A stretch of 64,000 bases of DNA from Faecalibacterium prausnitzii (GTDB lineage: Bacteria > Bacillota > Clostridia > Oscillospirales > Ruminococcaceae), in assembly GCF_003287495.1 (NCBI RefSeq), contig NZ_PRLE01000004.1, positions 1 through 64,000 on the forward strand, given 5' to 3'. Under the pieces are notes generated by a model. It worked only from the letters and a program-made list of their open reading frames with translations. It was not told the DNA's origin and did no database searches. Below, one piece after another: positions 1-8,080 of the stretch. Within the stretch, counting starts at the first letter, position 1, and each line of letters starts with the position of its first letter. A program made the position numbers and the translations under genes.

Positions 1-117
1 CACCGTGCTCCTGAACTGGTGCGCGGTTTTCTGGAAAAGATTCTTGCTCCCAAGCAGGAGCGCACCATGAATGTGCCGCAGAAAAACCGCAAGCGTGGGC
101 AGGATATGGAACTTTGA
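1..117 (+). CDS. 3' end of an unrecognised protein (partial)
   Basis: The frame is open from base 1 to a TGA at 115-117 and encodes 38 residues that end in a basic stretch (QKNRKRGQDMEL). The 5' part lies outside the window. The next gene follows within 20 bases, so the two are probably co-transcribed. The basic tail would suit a DNA- or RNA-binding protein of a mobile element, but no family can be recognised from this fragment. Confidence 0.5.
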   Translation, partial: HRAPELVRGFLEKILAPKQERTMNVPQKNRKRGQDMEL

Positions 118-134
118 TTTTCGGAGGATACCAT

Positions 135-311
135 TTGAACAAAAAGAAGAAGTCAAACAAATCCGGCTACCCGGATGAAGCAATCAAGACCCTTGCACGT
201 TGCTTTTATCCCTCCATGGTTGAGTTTTTCAACAGCGAGGAAGGCCAGCGTGAATATGAGGAATGGCTGAAAGAGCAGGAAGCTCTACAAGCCTTGCCTG
301 TTGCAGCATAA
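135..311 (+). CDS. Small basic hypothetical protein, probably mobile-element associated
   Basis: A 58-residue protein. The TTG at 135 is preferred as start because GGAGGA at 123-128 sits 6 bases upstream; a TTG at 114 would overlap the preceding stop codon and has no ribosome site. The N-terminus is a run of lysines (NKKKKSNKSG), followed by an amphipathic segment and an acidic helix (SEEGQREYEEWLKEQE). No function can be assigned. It directly follows the partial gene at the window edge and is followed by a strong terminator, so it ends that transcription unit. Confidence 0.6.
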   Translation: MNKKKKSNKSGYPDEAIKTLARCFYPSMVEFFNSEEGQREYEEWLKEQEALQALPVAA

Positions 312-370
312 AAACAGCAGGACGCTCCCAGTAAAGGGAACGCCCTGCCTTATATAGATGTATCTCACCG

Positions 371-406
371 AGGTGTGTCCAGTTGGGCACACCTCTTATT
401 TTTTTG
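371..406 (+). terminator. Rho-independent terminator
   Basis: A 10-bp inverted repeat (AGGTGTGTCC / GGGCACACCT, one G-T pair) with a 4-base loop is followed by a T-rich run. It ends the plus-strand unit at 135-311 and converges with the minus-strand gene at 410-661. Confidence 0.8.
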
Positions 407-409
407 CCC

Positions 410-661
410 TCAATCTTCTAGCCCATGGCTCCCGGCTGCATTTTTCAAATATTCCTCCGGGTCACCGTTCAGAATCAAATCCGCATAGCCCAGTGGGTCG
501 TTGTAGATGAGGTAGTCCAGTTCAGTCTGCTGGGCCATGGTCACATCCAGCGCATCCTCGACCCCGGTACAGTCGATGGAGATTTTTCTCCCATCCCGGA
601 GCCGCAGCTCCACACATCCAGTGTCCATGTTGAAATGGCAGGCTCTTGCATCGTACTTCAT
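410..661 (-). CDS. DUF6061 family protein
   Basis: An 83-residue protein. It carries the features I associate with DUF6061: an FNMDTGCVELRLRDG strand segment, then a TELDYLIYNDPLGYADLIL segment and NGDPEEYLK near the end. Start at 661 is preferred because GGAGG lies 8 bases upstream; an in-frame ATG 5 codons earlier has no ribosome site. The family is common in Firmicutes and often sits near mobile elements, but its function is unknown. Confidence 0.7.
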   Translation of the reverse strand: MKYDARACHFNMDTGCVELRLRDGRKISIDCTGVEDALDVTMAQQTELDYLIYNDPLGYADLILNGDPEEYLKNAAGSHGLED

Positions 662-763
662 AATCGCATCCTCCAAATCTCGTTATTGGCTTACGGTCTA
701 TGACAAGGTATCGGAGTTTTACGCCGTCCACGGGAGCCTTCATTCTCAAACCCGAAGAAAACG

Positions 764-807
764 AAAAATCCGAACCCTTCTCCAATCGGAAATAGGTTCG
801 GATTTTT
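764..807 (-). terminator. Terminator of the tRNA-Tyr unit
   Basis: A perfect 13-bp inverted repeat (AAAAATCCGAACC / GGTTCGGATTTTT), so on the minus strand the stem runs into a T tract. It lies 6 bases downstream of tRNA-Tyr. Confidence 0.85.
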
Positions 808-813
808 CTTGTT

Positions 814-899
814 TGGTGGGCGCGGGTGGATTCGAACCACCGAAGCTGAAAAGCAGCAGATTTACAGTCTGTCCCCATTGGCCACTCGGGAACACGCCC
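814..899 (-). tRNA. tRNA-Tyr (anticodon GTA), CCA encoded
   Basis: An 86-nt class II tRNA. The acceptor stem GGGCGTG/CGCGCCC has one G-T pair, the anticodon loop is CTGTAAA within a TGTAAATCTG context, there is a long variable arm, the T-arm has GGTTCGAATCC, and A plus an encoded CCA close the 3' end. It lies downstream of tRNA-Thr on the same strand, so the two are probably one transcript. Confidence 0.95.
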
Positions 900-1013
900 A
901 TATTCTTTTCACAGTCCGTGCCGGACTGCCTGTATATCTTACCACTGCCCCGGGGATTTGTCAAGTTTTTTGCCGCAAATTATTTTACAGGAATGCGGGC
1001 AGCCTCTTCCCAA

Positions 1014-1050
1014 AAGAAAAACACCCGAACCCTCAACGGATTCAGGTGCC
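1014..1050 (-). terminator. Weak hairpin between tRNA-Thr and tRNA-Tyr
   Basis: An imperfect stem (CACCtGAAtCC / GGgTTCgGGTG on the minus strand) is followed by TTTTTCTTTT. It may partly terminate or help process the tRNA transcript. Confidence 0.55.
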
Positions 1051-1055
1051 TTAAA

Positions 1056-1130
1056 TGGAGCTGGTGACAGGAGTTGAACCTGCAACCCACTGATTACAAA
1101 TCAGTTGCGCTGCCATTGCGCCACACCAGC
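1056..1130 (-). tRNA. tRNA-Thr (anticodon TGT), CCA encoded
   Basis: A 75-nt tRNA. The acceptor stem GCTGGTG/CACCAGC is perfect, the anticodon arm reads CTGATTTGTAATCAG (anticodon TGT), the T-arm has GGTTCAACTCC, and the encoded 3' end is TCCA. Confidence 0.95.
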
Positions 1131-1210
1131 AGACATTACATGGGATATTATATCACCAGAATGCCGGTTTGGCAAGTTCAACTTTTGCAGCTGCTTCATT
1201 TTGCTTTTTC

Positions 1211-2074
1211 TTATGCGTTGGCCGCTTTCAGCGCCTGCTGGATGGCGGCAAAGTCCTCCAGGGTCAGCGCCTCGGGGCGGATACGGGCGTCGAAGCCTGC
1301 GGCCTCAATGGCGTGGATGACATTCTCTTTGGGCAGCGAGAGGCCGCTGGCGATGGCGTTGGCAGCGGTCTTTCGGCGCTGGCCAAAGGCCGCGCGGATG
1401 AGGGCAAAATAGCCCTCCTCGTCCTCTACCTGCACGGCGGGGGTGGGGCGGATGTCCATGCGGACCACCGCGCTGGTCACCTTGGGAGCCGGGTAGAAGC
1501 TGCCCGGAGCGGCGGTGAACATCATCTTCGAGGTGGCGTAGTAACTCACCGCGCAGCTGATGGCGCTGGAAGCCCGGGTGCCGGGGGTCGCGGCCAGACG
1601 GTCGGCTGCCTCTTTCTGGACCATGACGGTCAAGCTCTCGATGGGCAGGCGGTCGCCCAGCAGCTTCATGACGATGGGGCTGGTGATGTAATAGGGCAGG
1701 TTGGCGCAGAGGGCCACTGGCATCCCGGGGAATTCCTCGGCAATGAGGGCCCGGAGGTCCACTTTCAGCACGTCCTGCATGACCAGTTTAAAATTGTCCA
1801 CCCCGGCCATCGTCTCAGCCAGCAGGGGCGGCAGGCGCTCGTCCACCTCAATGGACACTACCTTGGCAGCCCGCTTGGCCAGCTCCCGGGTCAACACACC
1901 GATGCCAGGGCCGATCTCAATGACACCATAGCGCTTGTCCACGCCGCTGACGTCCACGATCTTCTGGGGGATGCCCGGGTTGATGATAAAGTTCTGCCCG
2001 AATCCCTTGGAAAGGGCAAAATCGTATTTTTCGCACAAAGCGCGGACGTAAGACAGGTCAGTCAGCTCCGGCAT
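1211..2074 (-). CDS. rsmA: 16S rRNA (adenine1518/1519-N6)-dimethyltransferase RsmA/KsgA
   Basis: A 287-residue Rossmann-fold methyltransferase that uses SAM to dimethylate two adjacent adenines in helix 45 of 16S rRNA late in 30S assembly. The SAM loop reads IEIGPGIGVLT (about residues 52-62), the acidic residue after strand 2 is in SIEVDE, and the catalytic signature is NLPYYITSP (about 125-133). The GQNF motif near residue 26 is also family-typical. ATG at 2074 is preferred because AAAGGA lies 8 bases upstream; an in-frame ATG 3 codons earlier touches that site. Length is normal. It is separated from the ctp gene upstream by a terminator. Confidence 0.95.
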   Translation of the reverse strand: MPELTDLSYVRALCEKYDFALSKGFGQNFIINPGIPQKIVDVSGVDKRYGVIEIGPGIGVLTRELAKRAAKVVSIEVDERLPPLLAETMAGVDNFKLVMQDVLKVDLRALIAEEFPGMPVALCANLPYYITSPIVMKLLGDRLPIESLTVMVQKEAADRLAATPGTRASSAISCAVSYYATSKMMFTAAPGSFYPAPKVTSAVVRMDIRPTPAVQVEDEEGYFALIRAAFGQRRKTAANAIASGLSLPKENVIHAIEAAGFDARIRPEALTLEDFAAIQQALKAANA

Positions 2075-2108
2075 AGGTTCCATCCTTTCGTGTTATCACA
2101 TTTCTGGC

Positions 2109-2142
2109 AAAAAGGCCTCCGGCACTGCGCCGGGGGCCTTTT
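2109..2142 (-). terminator. Terminator downstream of the ftsEX-ctp operon
   Basis: A GC-rich inverted repeat (GGCCTCCGGC / GCCGGGGGCC, one mismatch-tolerant position) is flanked by A and T runs, so it can work on either strand. It lies between the ctp stop and rsmA. Confidence 0.8.
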
Positions 2143-2160
2143 GTTGATTCACTTGTTGTT

Positions 2161-3552
2161 TCAGCCGTTGGAGGATGCGGCGCTTTCAGCCGCCTCACTG
2201 GATGCTTCGGAAGATGCAGCCTCGCTCTCGCTGACGGCTTCGCTCTCCGCGGCAGACTCGCTTTCAACGCTCCCTTCACTGTCGGCACCGGCATCCTCTG
2301 CAGCCGCGCTGGAAGCGGCCTCGTTGACACCGCCCACAGTGGTAGTACCGCTGAGCTGTTGAGCCGTGCTGACGGCACGCTGGATCTGCGGGTCGGTATC
2401 GAGGGTAAAGTCGTAGTAGCTGGTCTGCTCATCGGCAGTCAGGCTGCGCTCCACATCCACGGTCAGGCCCGTGCCGTCAAAACAGGAGCCGTCGCCGCAG
2501 AGCAGCTTTGCCACCGTGACCACCACAGCGCTGCCATCGGACAGACGCTGGGGGCTGGACTGGATGGTGCCCTTGCCCATGGTGGTGGTGCCCACCAGCC
2601 GGGCCCCGCTTAGGGTACGCAGGCTGGATGCAAACAGCTCCGCCGCGCTGGCCGTGTTGCCGTTGACCAGGCAGACCAGCGGCAGGGCGATGGCGCTTTC
2701 GCCGGTGCTGCTGCCCAGTAGGGTGCGGTTGCCGTACTTATCCTCGGCATAGGCCAGCGTCCCCTCCGGGGTGATGAGGTCGATGCAGCTGATGGCATCT
2801 TCGAGGATGCCGCCGCCGTTATCCCGCAGGTCAAACACCAGGCTGGTGGCCCCGCTGGCGGTCAGGCTGCGCAGGGCGTAATCCAGCTCACTGGGAGTGG
2901 TGCCATCGAACTGCCAGATTTTGATGTACCCCACCGAATCCTGCAGCAGAGCAGAATCCACGGTGGTAGCGGTATAGCCGGAATGGGTCAGGTCCGCGTT
3001 GTGCTCCGAGGCCTCACTGTCCAGCCAGGTGACTTTGACACTGGTGCCGGACTCGCCCCGCAGGCGGGTCTGGACGGCGTCCACACCCGACATGCTCTTG
3101 ACATCATCGCCGTCCACAGCGGTGATGTAATCGCCCACTTTGATCCCTGCTTCCTGGGCGGGAGAATCCGTATACACCTTGGTGACCTTGGCATAGCCGG
3201 ACTGGTCGATGGCCAGCTCCACACCAATGCCCAGCAGGGTGCCGTTCTGGACGTTGATCAGGTCGGTATAGGCGGAGGCAGTGTAGTACCGGGCGTACTT
3301 ATCGCCGGTGCCCAGCAGGTAGCCGGCGCTCAGGCGGTCGTAGAGCACCGTCTCGTCGATATCATAGTAATCGTTGCCGCGCACATAGCGGTCTACTTCG
3401 GCCAGCTTGTTGTACATGCTCTCTTTTTCTTTGACGCTGGACACGGTGCTGTCAAACAGCCGCATGGCCAGCAGCATGGTAATGGAGAACGTAACGGTCA
3501 TGGCCAGGATGACGATGGTGACCGCCATCCCCAAAGAGATCTTCCGATTCAT
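2161..3552 (-). CDS. S41 C-terminal processing peptidase (Ctp) with acidic Ser-rich tail
   Basis: A 463-residue membrane-anchored serine protease. Residues 8-30 form an N-terminal membrane anchor. Residues 95-175 are a PDZ domain (GIGVELA, SPAQEAGIKVGDYI). The S41 catalytic domain follows, with Ser302 in NGNTASAAEL and Lys327 in TTMGKGTIQ as the Ser-Lys dyad. The last 55 residues are almost only Ser, Ala, Glu and Asp and look disordered. S41 proteases trim cell-wall enzymes or regulators outside the membrane. Its place at the end of the ftsE-ftsX-M23 operon suggests it processes the M23 hydrolase or a partner. The start has GGAGG 7 bases upstream. Confidence 0.92.
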   Translation of the reverse strand: MNRKISLGMAVTIVILAMTVTFSITMLLAMRLFDSTVSSVKEKESMYNKLAEVDRYVRGNDYYDIDETVLYDRLSAGYLLGTGDKYARYYTASAYTDLINVQNGTLLGIGVELAIDQSGYAKVTKVYTDSPAQEAGIKVGDYITAVDGDDVKSMSGVDAVQTRLRGESGTSVKVTWLDSEASEHNADLTHSGYTATTVDSALLQDSVGYIKIWQFDGTTPSELDYALRSLTASGATSLVFDLRDNGGGILEDAISCIDLITPEGTLAYAEDKYGNRTLLGSSTGESAIALPLVCLVNGNTASAAELFASSLRTLSGARLVGTTTMGKGTIQSSPQRLSDGSAVVVTVAKLLCGDGSCFDGTGLTVDVERSLTADEQTSYYDFTLDTDPQIQRAVSTAQQLSGTTTVGGVNEAASSAAAEDAGADSEGSVESESAAESEAVSESEAASSEASSEAAESAASSNG

Positions 3553-3568
3553 TTCCGTTCCTCCACGC

Positions 3569-3676
3569 TCAGACCAGCAGCATCAGCACCACGCTCCCGA
3601 GGACCGAGAGCAGGAACACCCCTGCAAGCAGCAAACAGCCAACGCGCAGAAAGCGCTTGCGTTTTTCTTCGTTCAT
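3569..3676 (-). CDS. 35-residue membrane peptide
   Basis: A small frame lies between the M23 gene and ctp. It starts with MNEEKRKR and continues as one hydrophobic segment (VGCLLLAGVFLLSVLGSVV) to a TGA. AAAGGAGG lies about 13 bases before this ATG; a TTG three codons upstream would be only 4 bases from GGAGG, so the exact start is open. It is spaced 19 bases from the M23 stop and 16 bases from the ctp start, which fits an operon member. The pattern (charged N-terminus, single helix) fits a small regulatory membrane protein. No homologue is recognised. Confidence 0.5.
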   Translation of the reverse strand: MNEEKRKRFLRVGCLLLAGVFLLSVLGSVVLMLLV

Positions 3677-3695
3677 AATCGCCAAATGGCCTCCT

Positions 3696-4997
3696 TTATC
3701 TCATGGGGATATAACCGCGGGGGTTGACCGCGTTCGCCTTGGAACCGCCGCGCCACACTTCCAGGTGGAGGTGGTTGCCCGTGGAATTGCCAGTGCTGCC
3801 CACATAACCGATGACCTCACCCTGCTTGACATACTTGCCCGCCGAGGTGGCCACCGAGCGCATATGGCCGTACAGCGTACTGTAAGCCACACCGTCCGAC
3901 ATTTTGCCGTGATAGATGATGACATAGTTGCCATAGCCGCCGCTGGACCAGCCAGCCACCTGCACATAGCCGCTGGCGGCCGCGTAGATGGGCGTCCCCC
4001 CCGGGGCGGCAAAGTCGGTGCCAGCGTGGAGCTTGTTGACGCCGGAAACCGGGTTTTTGCGCCAGCCGTACTCACTGGAGATGCGGGTATAGCTCTTGAG
4101 CGGGCAGATGAAGCCGGTAAAGCTCAACTGGGGCTGCGCCGCCGCAGCCGCGGCGATCAGCTTCTGGATCTCTTTCTTGACGGCCTCGTAGTTCATCTCA
4201 TCAGACTCGATGGCCGCCTTGGCATCCTGCTGGGCTTTCTGGGCCTCAGCCGCACTCAGCTGGGCTTCCCGGACGCTGGAATTCAACTCGTTCTGCTTGG
4301 ACTGCATCTGGCTGTTCTGGGCGTCCAACTCGGCCTTTTTGCTCTGGAGCTGGGTGCGTTCCTCTTCCAGCACAGCCTTATCGTTCTGGAGCGCCTCTTT
4401 GGCGTTCTTCATGTTGTTGAGGATCTCGGTGTCTTTGATGGAGATATCCTGCATCACTTCATTGAACGTCAGCAGCTCGTACAGGTCGTTCACCGAGGCC
4501 AGCATGGCCACGCTGCCGCCGTCCCGCAGCTCCTGCATGGCGGCCATGTGCTGCTTGAAGCCGTCCCACTGGTCCGCGATCTCCGCTTCCTTGGCGGCGA
4601 TCTCCGCTTCCTTGGCGGTGATCTCCTGCTCCTTGACGCCGATGCTGTTCTGCACATCGGCGATCTGGCTCTTGAGCACGCCGATCTGCCCCTGGATGAC
4701 CGTGACCTTTTCTTTCAGGTCGGACTCCAGCTGCTTGGCGGCGGCCTCTTTCTTCTTGGCATTCGAGAGTTCTTTCTTGTGCTGCTCAATGGACTGCGAG
4801 AGCTTGTTGAGCTTGTTCTGCAGTGAGGACATGCTGGTGGCTGCAGAGGCCGGATAGACCGTGACACTCAGGGTCAGGCAGGCCGCCGCCACAAAGAGGC
4901 TGGCTGCCCGGAGGAACGTGCCGCGGCCGCCGCGGGGCTTTTCGTGGGCCGGGCGGTGGTACAGGACAAACCCTGCGGAATGTTTTGGGTGTTTCAC
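3696..4997 (-). CDS. Coiled-coil M23 peptidoglycan hydrolase (CwlO/PcsB/EnvC-like)
   Basis: A 433-residue secreted protein. A basic N-terminus is followed by a hydrophobic signal segment (about 30-50) ending ASAA. Residues 55-270 are long heptad-rich coiled coil (many K, E, Q). Residues 300-430 are an M23/LytM endopeptidase domain with the zinc motifs HAGTDF (about 324) and HLHLEV (about 409). Start is GTG at 4997 with AAGGAG 8 bases upstream. In other bacteria FtsEX drives a coiled-coil wall hydrolase of this build or its activator, so the adjacent ftsEX genes strongly suggest this is the FtsEX effector. Both metal motifs are intact, so it should be active rather than a degenerate EnvC-type activator. 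Confidence 0.92.
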   Translation of the reverse strand: MKHPKHSAGFVLYHRPAHEKPRGGRGTFLRAASLFVAAACLTLSVTVYPASAATSMSSLQNKLNKLSQSIEQHKKELSNAKKKEAAAKQLESDLKEKVTVIQGQIGVLKSQIADVQNSIGVKEQEITAKEAEIAAKEAEIADQWDGFKQHMAAMQELRDGGSVAMLASVNDLYELLTFNEVMQDISIKDTEILNNMKNAKEALQNDKAVLEEERTQLQSKKAELDAQNSQMQSKQNELNSSVREAQLSAAEAQKAQQDAKAAIESDEMNYEAVKKEIQKLIAAAAAAQPQLSFTGFICPLKSYTRISSEYGWRKNPVSGVNKLHAGTDFAAPGGTPIYAAASGYVQVAGWSSGGYGNYVIIYHGKMSDGVAYSTLYGHMRSVATSAGKYVKQGEVIGYVGSTGNSTGNHLHLEVWRGGSKANAVNPRGYIPMR

Positions 4998-5015
4998 TGA
5001 GGGTGCTCCTTTCGC

Positions 5016-5921
5016 TTACACATTGAGATGTTTGCGGATGGAGAACATACTGCCGAAGCCGCCGACGATGGCACCGCCGGCCAGGCTGTAGACCAGGATG
5101 TTGCGCCAGACATATTCCAGCGGCACCAGAGCCGTGCCCATCAGCAGCTGCCACAGGCCGCCCAGCGTGCTGGACGCCTGCACGATATACGCGTACCCGC
5201 CGATGGTAACGCCCGCTGTGAGCAGACCGGAGAGCAGGCCCATGGTCAGACCCTCAATGACGAACGGCAGGGTGACAAGGGCGTTGGTGGCGCCCACATA
5301 TTTCATGATCTCAATTTCCCGGCGGCGGGCAAAGACGCTGAGGCGGATGGTGCTGCCCACCGTGATGATGCTGACGATCATCAGCACCAGCACGATGCCG
5401 CGGCCCATCTGCGTGACGGCCTGCTGCACCTGCACAAACGTGTTGGTCATCTCAATGGGAGCCGCCACGCTGTACACGCCGGGGATCTGCTGGAACGTCT
5501 GGCTCATGGCGCTCATCTGGCTCAGGTCGCCCAGTGAGACGCGGTAGTTGGCCTTGAACGGATTGTCCGTCTCAAATTCATCCAGCAGGACGGCGTAATC
5601 CGCCATATACCCCCGGTACTGGTTGAGGACGTCCTCTTTGGACATATACTGCATCCGGCTCACACCCGGGGTGGCGGCGATCTTCTCCCCTACCGACTGG
5701 ATGGTGGCGTCGTCCGCATTGGGGTCCACATAGACCACCATCTCGTTCTGCTGGCCCAGGTAATTGACCATGCTGTCCACATTGACTTCGACCAGGGTGG
5801 CAAAAATGTTCAACGTCATGCAGACGCTGAGGGAGGCGATGCAGGCAATGGTCATGGCCCAGTGCTTGCCCAGGTTGCGCACGCCGCGCTTGGTAAGGAA
5901 CGCGAAAGTCGAGGGCTTCAT
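5016..5921 (-). CDS. ftsX: Cell division ABC transporter permease FtsX
   Basis: A 301-residue membrane protein: a first transmembrane helix (about 20-42), a large extracellular domain (about 43-170), then three C-terminal helices of FtsX/MacB type. The cytoplasmic FARRREIEIMKYVGAT segment after the second helix is characteristic. FtsX passes ATP-driven movement from FtsE across the membrane to a peptidoglycan hydrolase. Its ATG overlaps the ftsE stop (ATGA), and the M23 hydrolase gene follows after 18 bases. Confidence 0.95.
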   Translation of the reverse strand: MKPSTFAFLTKRGVRNLGKHWAMTIACIASLSVCMTLNIFATLVEVNVDSMVNYLGQQNEMVVYVDPNADDATIQSVGEKIAATPGVSRMQYMSKEDVLNQYRGYMADYAVLLDEFETDNPFKANYRVSLGDLSQMSAMSQTFQQIPGVYSVAAPIEMTNTFVQVQQAVTQMGRGIVLVLMIVSIITVGSTIRLSVFARRREIEIMKYVGATNALVTLPFVIEGLTMGLLSGLLTAGVTIGGYAYIVQASSTLGGLWQLLMGTALVPLEYVWRNILVYSLAGGAIVGGFGSMFSIRKHLNV

Positions 5922-6607
5922 ACCAGCACCTCCTTTTTATCCGCGGGAACGTCCGAGATGATGCGGCCCTCTTTCAGGGTGACGACACGCTGATGGAAGC
6001 GGTGCACGAGCTCGTGCTCATGGGTAACAACGAGGACGGTAATGCCCATTTCGCTTACCCGCTCCAGCAGCTCCATCATCTCAAGGCTCAGCTCGGGGTC
6101 GATGTTGCCAGTGGGCTCGTCTGCAATGACCAGCTTGGGGGCGTGGGCCAGGGCGCGGGCCACGGCCACACGCTGCTGCTCACCGCCGGAGAGGAACTCC
6201 GGGTAGACATTGGCCTTATCCTCCAGATGCACCAGCTCCAGCATGTAGCCCACCCGCTCTTTGATCTGTTTGCGGCCGATGTTGGTCACATGCATGGCAA
6301 AGGCGATGTTCTCATACACCGTCATACTGGGGATGAGGCGGAAATCCTGGAAGATAATGCCCATCTGGCGGCGCAGGTAGGGGATCTGGCGGCGGCGCAT
6401 CCGGGCCACATCCCGGCCGTCCACAAGCACCTTGCCCTCGCTGGGCACTTCCTCGCGGAGAATGAGCTTGAGCAGGGTGGATTTGCCCGCGCCGGAGTGG
6501 CCCAGCAGGAACACGAACTCGCCGTCGTCCACATGGAAGTTCACATCCTCCAGCGCCAGCTTGCCGCCCTTTTTATATTCTTTGGAAACGTGTTCAAAAT
6601 CTATCAT
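5918..6607 (-). CDS. ftsE: Cell division ABC transporter ATPase FtsE
   Basis: A 229-residue ABC ATPase. The Walker A motif GHSGAGKST is at about 36-44, the signature LSGGEQQR at about 138, Walker B is LVIADEPTGNID, and the switch His is in VVTHE. It begins MIDFEHVSKEY, typical of FtsE. Together with FtsX it controls a wall hydrolase at the septum or side wall. First gene of the ftsE-ftsX-M23-peptide-ctp cluster. Confidence 0.96.
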   Translation of the reverse strand: MIDFEHVSKEYKKGGKLALEDVNFHVDDGEFVFLLGHSGAGKSTLLKLILREEVPSEGKVLVDGRDVARMRRRQIPYLRRQMGIIFQDFRLIPSMTVYENIAFAMHVTNIGRKQIKERVGYMLELVHLEDKANVYPEFLSGGEQQRVAVARALAHAPKLVIADEPTGNIDPELSLEMMELLERVSEMGITVLVVTHEHELVHRFHQRVVTLKEGRIISDVPADKKEVLV

Positions 6608-6654
6608 GAGATGGATACTCCTGACTTTTGAATTTGCGGGTCAAGAATTTTTCC

Positions 6655-6698
6655 CGAAAAAAGAACCGGCCAGCATCGGGTTTCGAGCGGCCGGTTCT
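6655..6698 (-). terminator. Terminator of the PucR-type regulator gene
   Basis: On the minus strand AGAACCGGCC pairs perfectly with GGCCGGTTCT around a 17-base loop, followed by TTTTTT. It separates the regulator gene from ftsE. Confidence 0.85.
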
Positions 6699-6733
6699 GC
6701 GCCGGCGGCCCTTGCAGCCGCCTTGGCGAAACA

Positions 6734-7819
6734 TCAATATTTGGCCGGGTTGTTGGACAGGTACTTCTTGACCATCAACGCCACCTTGAAGACGATAGCG
6801 TCATCGAACTCACGCAGGTCCAGGCCGGTCAGCTTTTTGATCTTTTCCAGACGATACACCAGCGTATTGCGGTGGACAAACAGGCCGCGGCTGGTTTCAG
6901 AAACGTTCAGGTTGTTTTCAAAGAAGCGCTGGATGGTGAACAGCGTCTCCTGATCCAGGCTCTCGATGCTGCCCTGCTTGAACACCTCGCGCAGGAACAT
7001 CTCACACACGGTGGTGGGCAGCTGGTAGATCAGGCGGGCGATGCCGAGGTTATCGTAGCGGATGATCTGCTTCTCGGCATCAAACACCTTGCTCACTTCC
7101 ATGGCGATCTGGGCTTCCTTGAAGCTGGTAGCCAGATCCTTGACGTTGGCAATGGGGGTGCCAATGCCGACGACAGCCTTGATGTAATGCTCGCCGGAGA
7201 GGGTATCCACAATGCTGGCGGCCAGCTTCTCCATATCGGAGCGGTCGATGCCCTTGCGGATCTCCTTGACGAGGACGGTGTCCGTCTCGCTGATATTGAA
7301 AACGAAGTCCTTCTGCTTATCAGGGAACAGGCTGCTGACCACATCGTAAGCGGAGATATCGCCGCCGGAGGTCACGCGCACGATGAACACCACACGGGAA
7401 ACATCGGTGGCAAAGTGCAGCTCGCGGGCCTTGGCGTAGATATCGCCGGGCAGGATGTTGTCCAGCACGACGTTCTTGATAAAGTTGGACTTATCGAACT
7501 TTTCGTCATGATACTGTTTGATGCTCTGCAGGCTGATGGAGAGCACCGCGGCAAACTGGCCAGCCGTCTCGTCAGCGCCTTCCACAAACACGGCATAGTC
7601 GTTATGCTTTGCGCTGGAGAACTGCTGGTAGGTGTAACCGTCCCGCACAAAGCGGTCGCCCGCGGTCAGGCGTTCAGCCATAAAGCCCTCACGCACCTCG
7701 CCGATCAGGTTCAGCTCGGAGCAGGAGATCACCGCGCCGGTCTCATCCACCACGCCGACCACACGGTCGATCGCGTCTTTCATCTGGTAGATCACGCTCT
7801 GAAATACTCTATTGGCCAT
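6734..7819 (-). CDS. PucR/CdaR-type helix-turn-helix transcriptional regulator
   Basis: A 361-residue protein. The C-terminal 60 residues carry the PucR-type helix-turn-helix (VSETSRGLFVHRNTLVYRLEKI). The N-terminal and middle parts look like sensor/GGDEF-like dimer regions found in the sugar-diacid and purine-catabolism regulators of this class. ATG at 7819 is preferred over a longer frame because it gives the natural MANRVFQSVIYQMKDAIDRV start. It forms its own transcription unit with a promoter at 7904-7932 and a terminator at 6655-6698. The ligand and targets are unknown. Confidence 0.85.
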   Translation of the reverse strand: MANRVFQSVIYQMKDAIDRVVGVVDETGAVISCSELNLIGEVREGFMAERLTAGDRFVRDGYTYQQFSSAKHNDYAVFVEGADETAGQFAAVLSISLQSIKQYHDEKFDKSNFIKNVVLDNILPGDIYAKARELHFATDVSRVVFIVRVTSGGDISAYDVVSSLFPDKQKDFVFNISETDTVLVKEIRKGIDRSDMEKLAASIVDTLSGEHYIKAVVGIGTPIANVKDLATSFKEAQIAMEVSKVFDAEKQIIRYDNLGIARLIYQLPTTVCEMFLREVFKQGSIESLDQETLFTIQRFFENNLNVSETSRGLFVHRNTLVYRLEKIKKLTGLDLREFDDAIVFKVALMVKKYLSNNPAKY

Positions 7820-7903
7820 AAATGGATACCCCTTTTCCTCTTTTGTGCAAGCCGCTGTGGCATGGATTGTGATTTTTAACAATTTCGCCGCTTTACAATC
7901 TAT

Positions 7904-7932
7904 ATTTTACACAAAAGAATTTACTTTTGCAA
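7904..7932 (-). promoter_or_regulatory. Promoter of the PucR-type regulator
   Basis: On the minus strand TTGCAA, a 17-base spacer and TAAAAT lie about 85 bases upstream of the start codon, in an AT-rich intergenic region. Confidence 0.7.
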
Positions 7933-8080
7933 CATATTTCACCAAAAAAGTTTCTATTTTCTTGGTCAAATTATCTGCCGGAGTCGCTTTTCGGCCAAAA
8001 AGTGCCTTTTTGCGTGGTTCTTGGCCCTATTTTAACGGCTAAATGTGATGCTTTTTTGAAATCCGCGTGAAAAGCCGACC

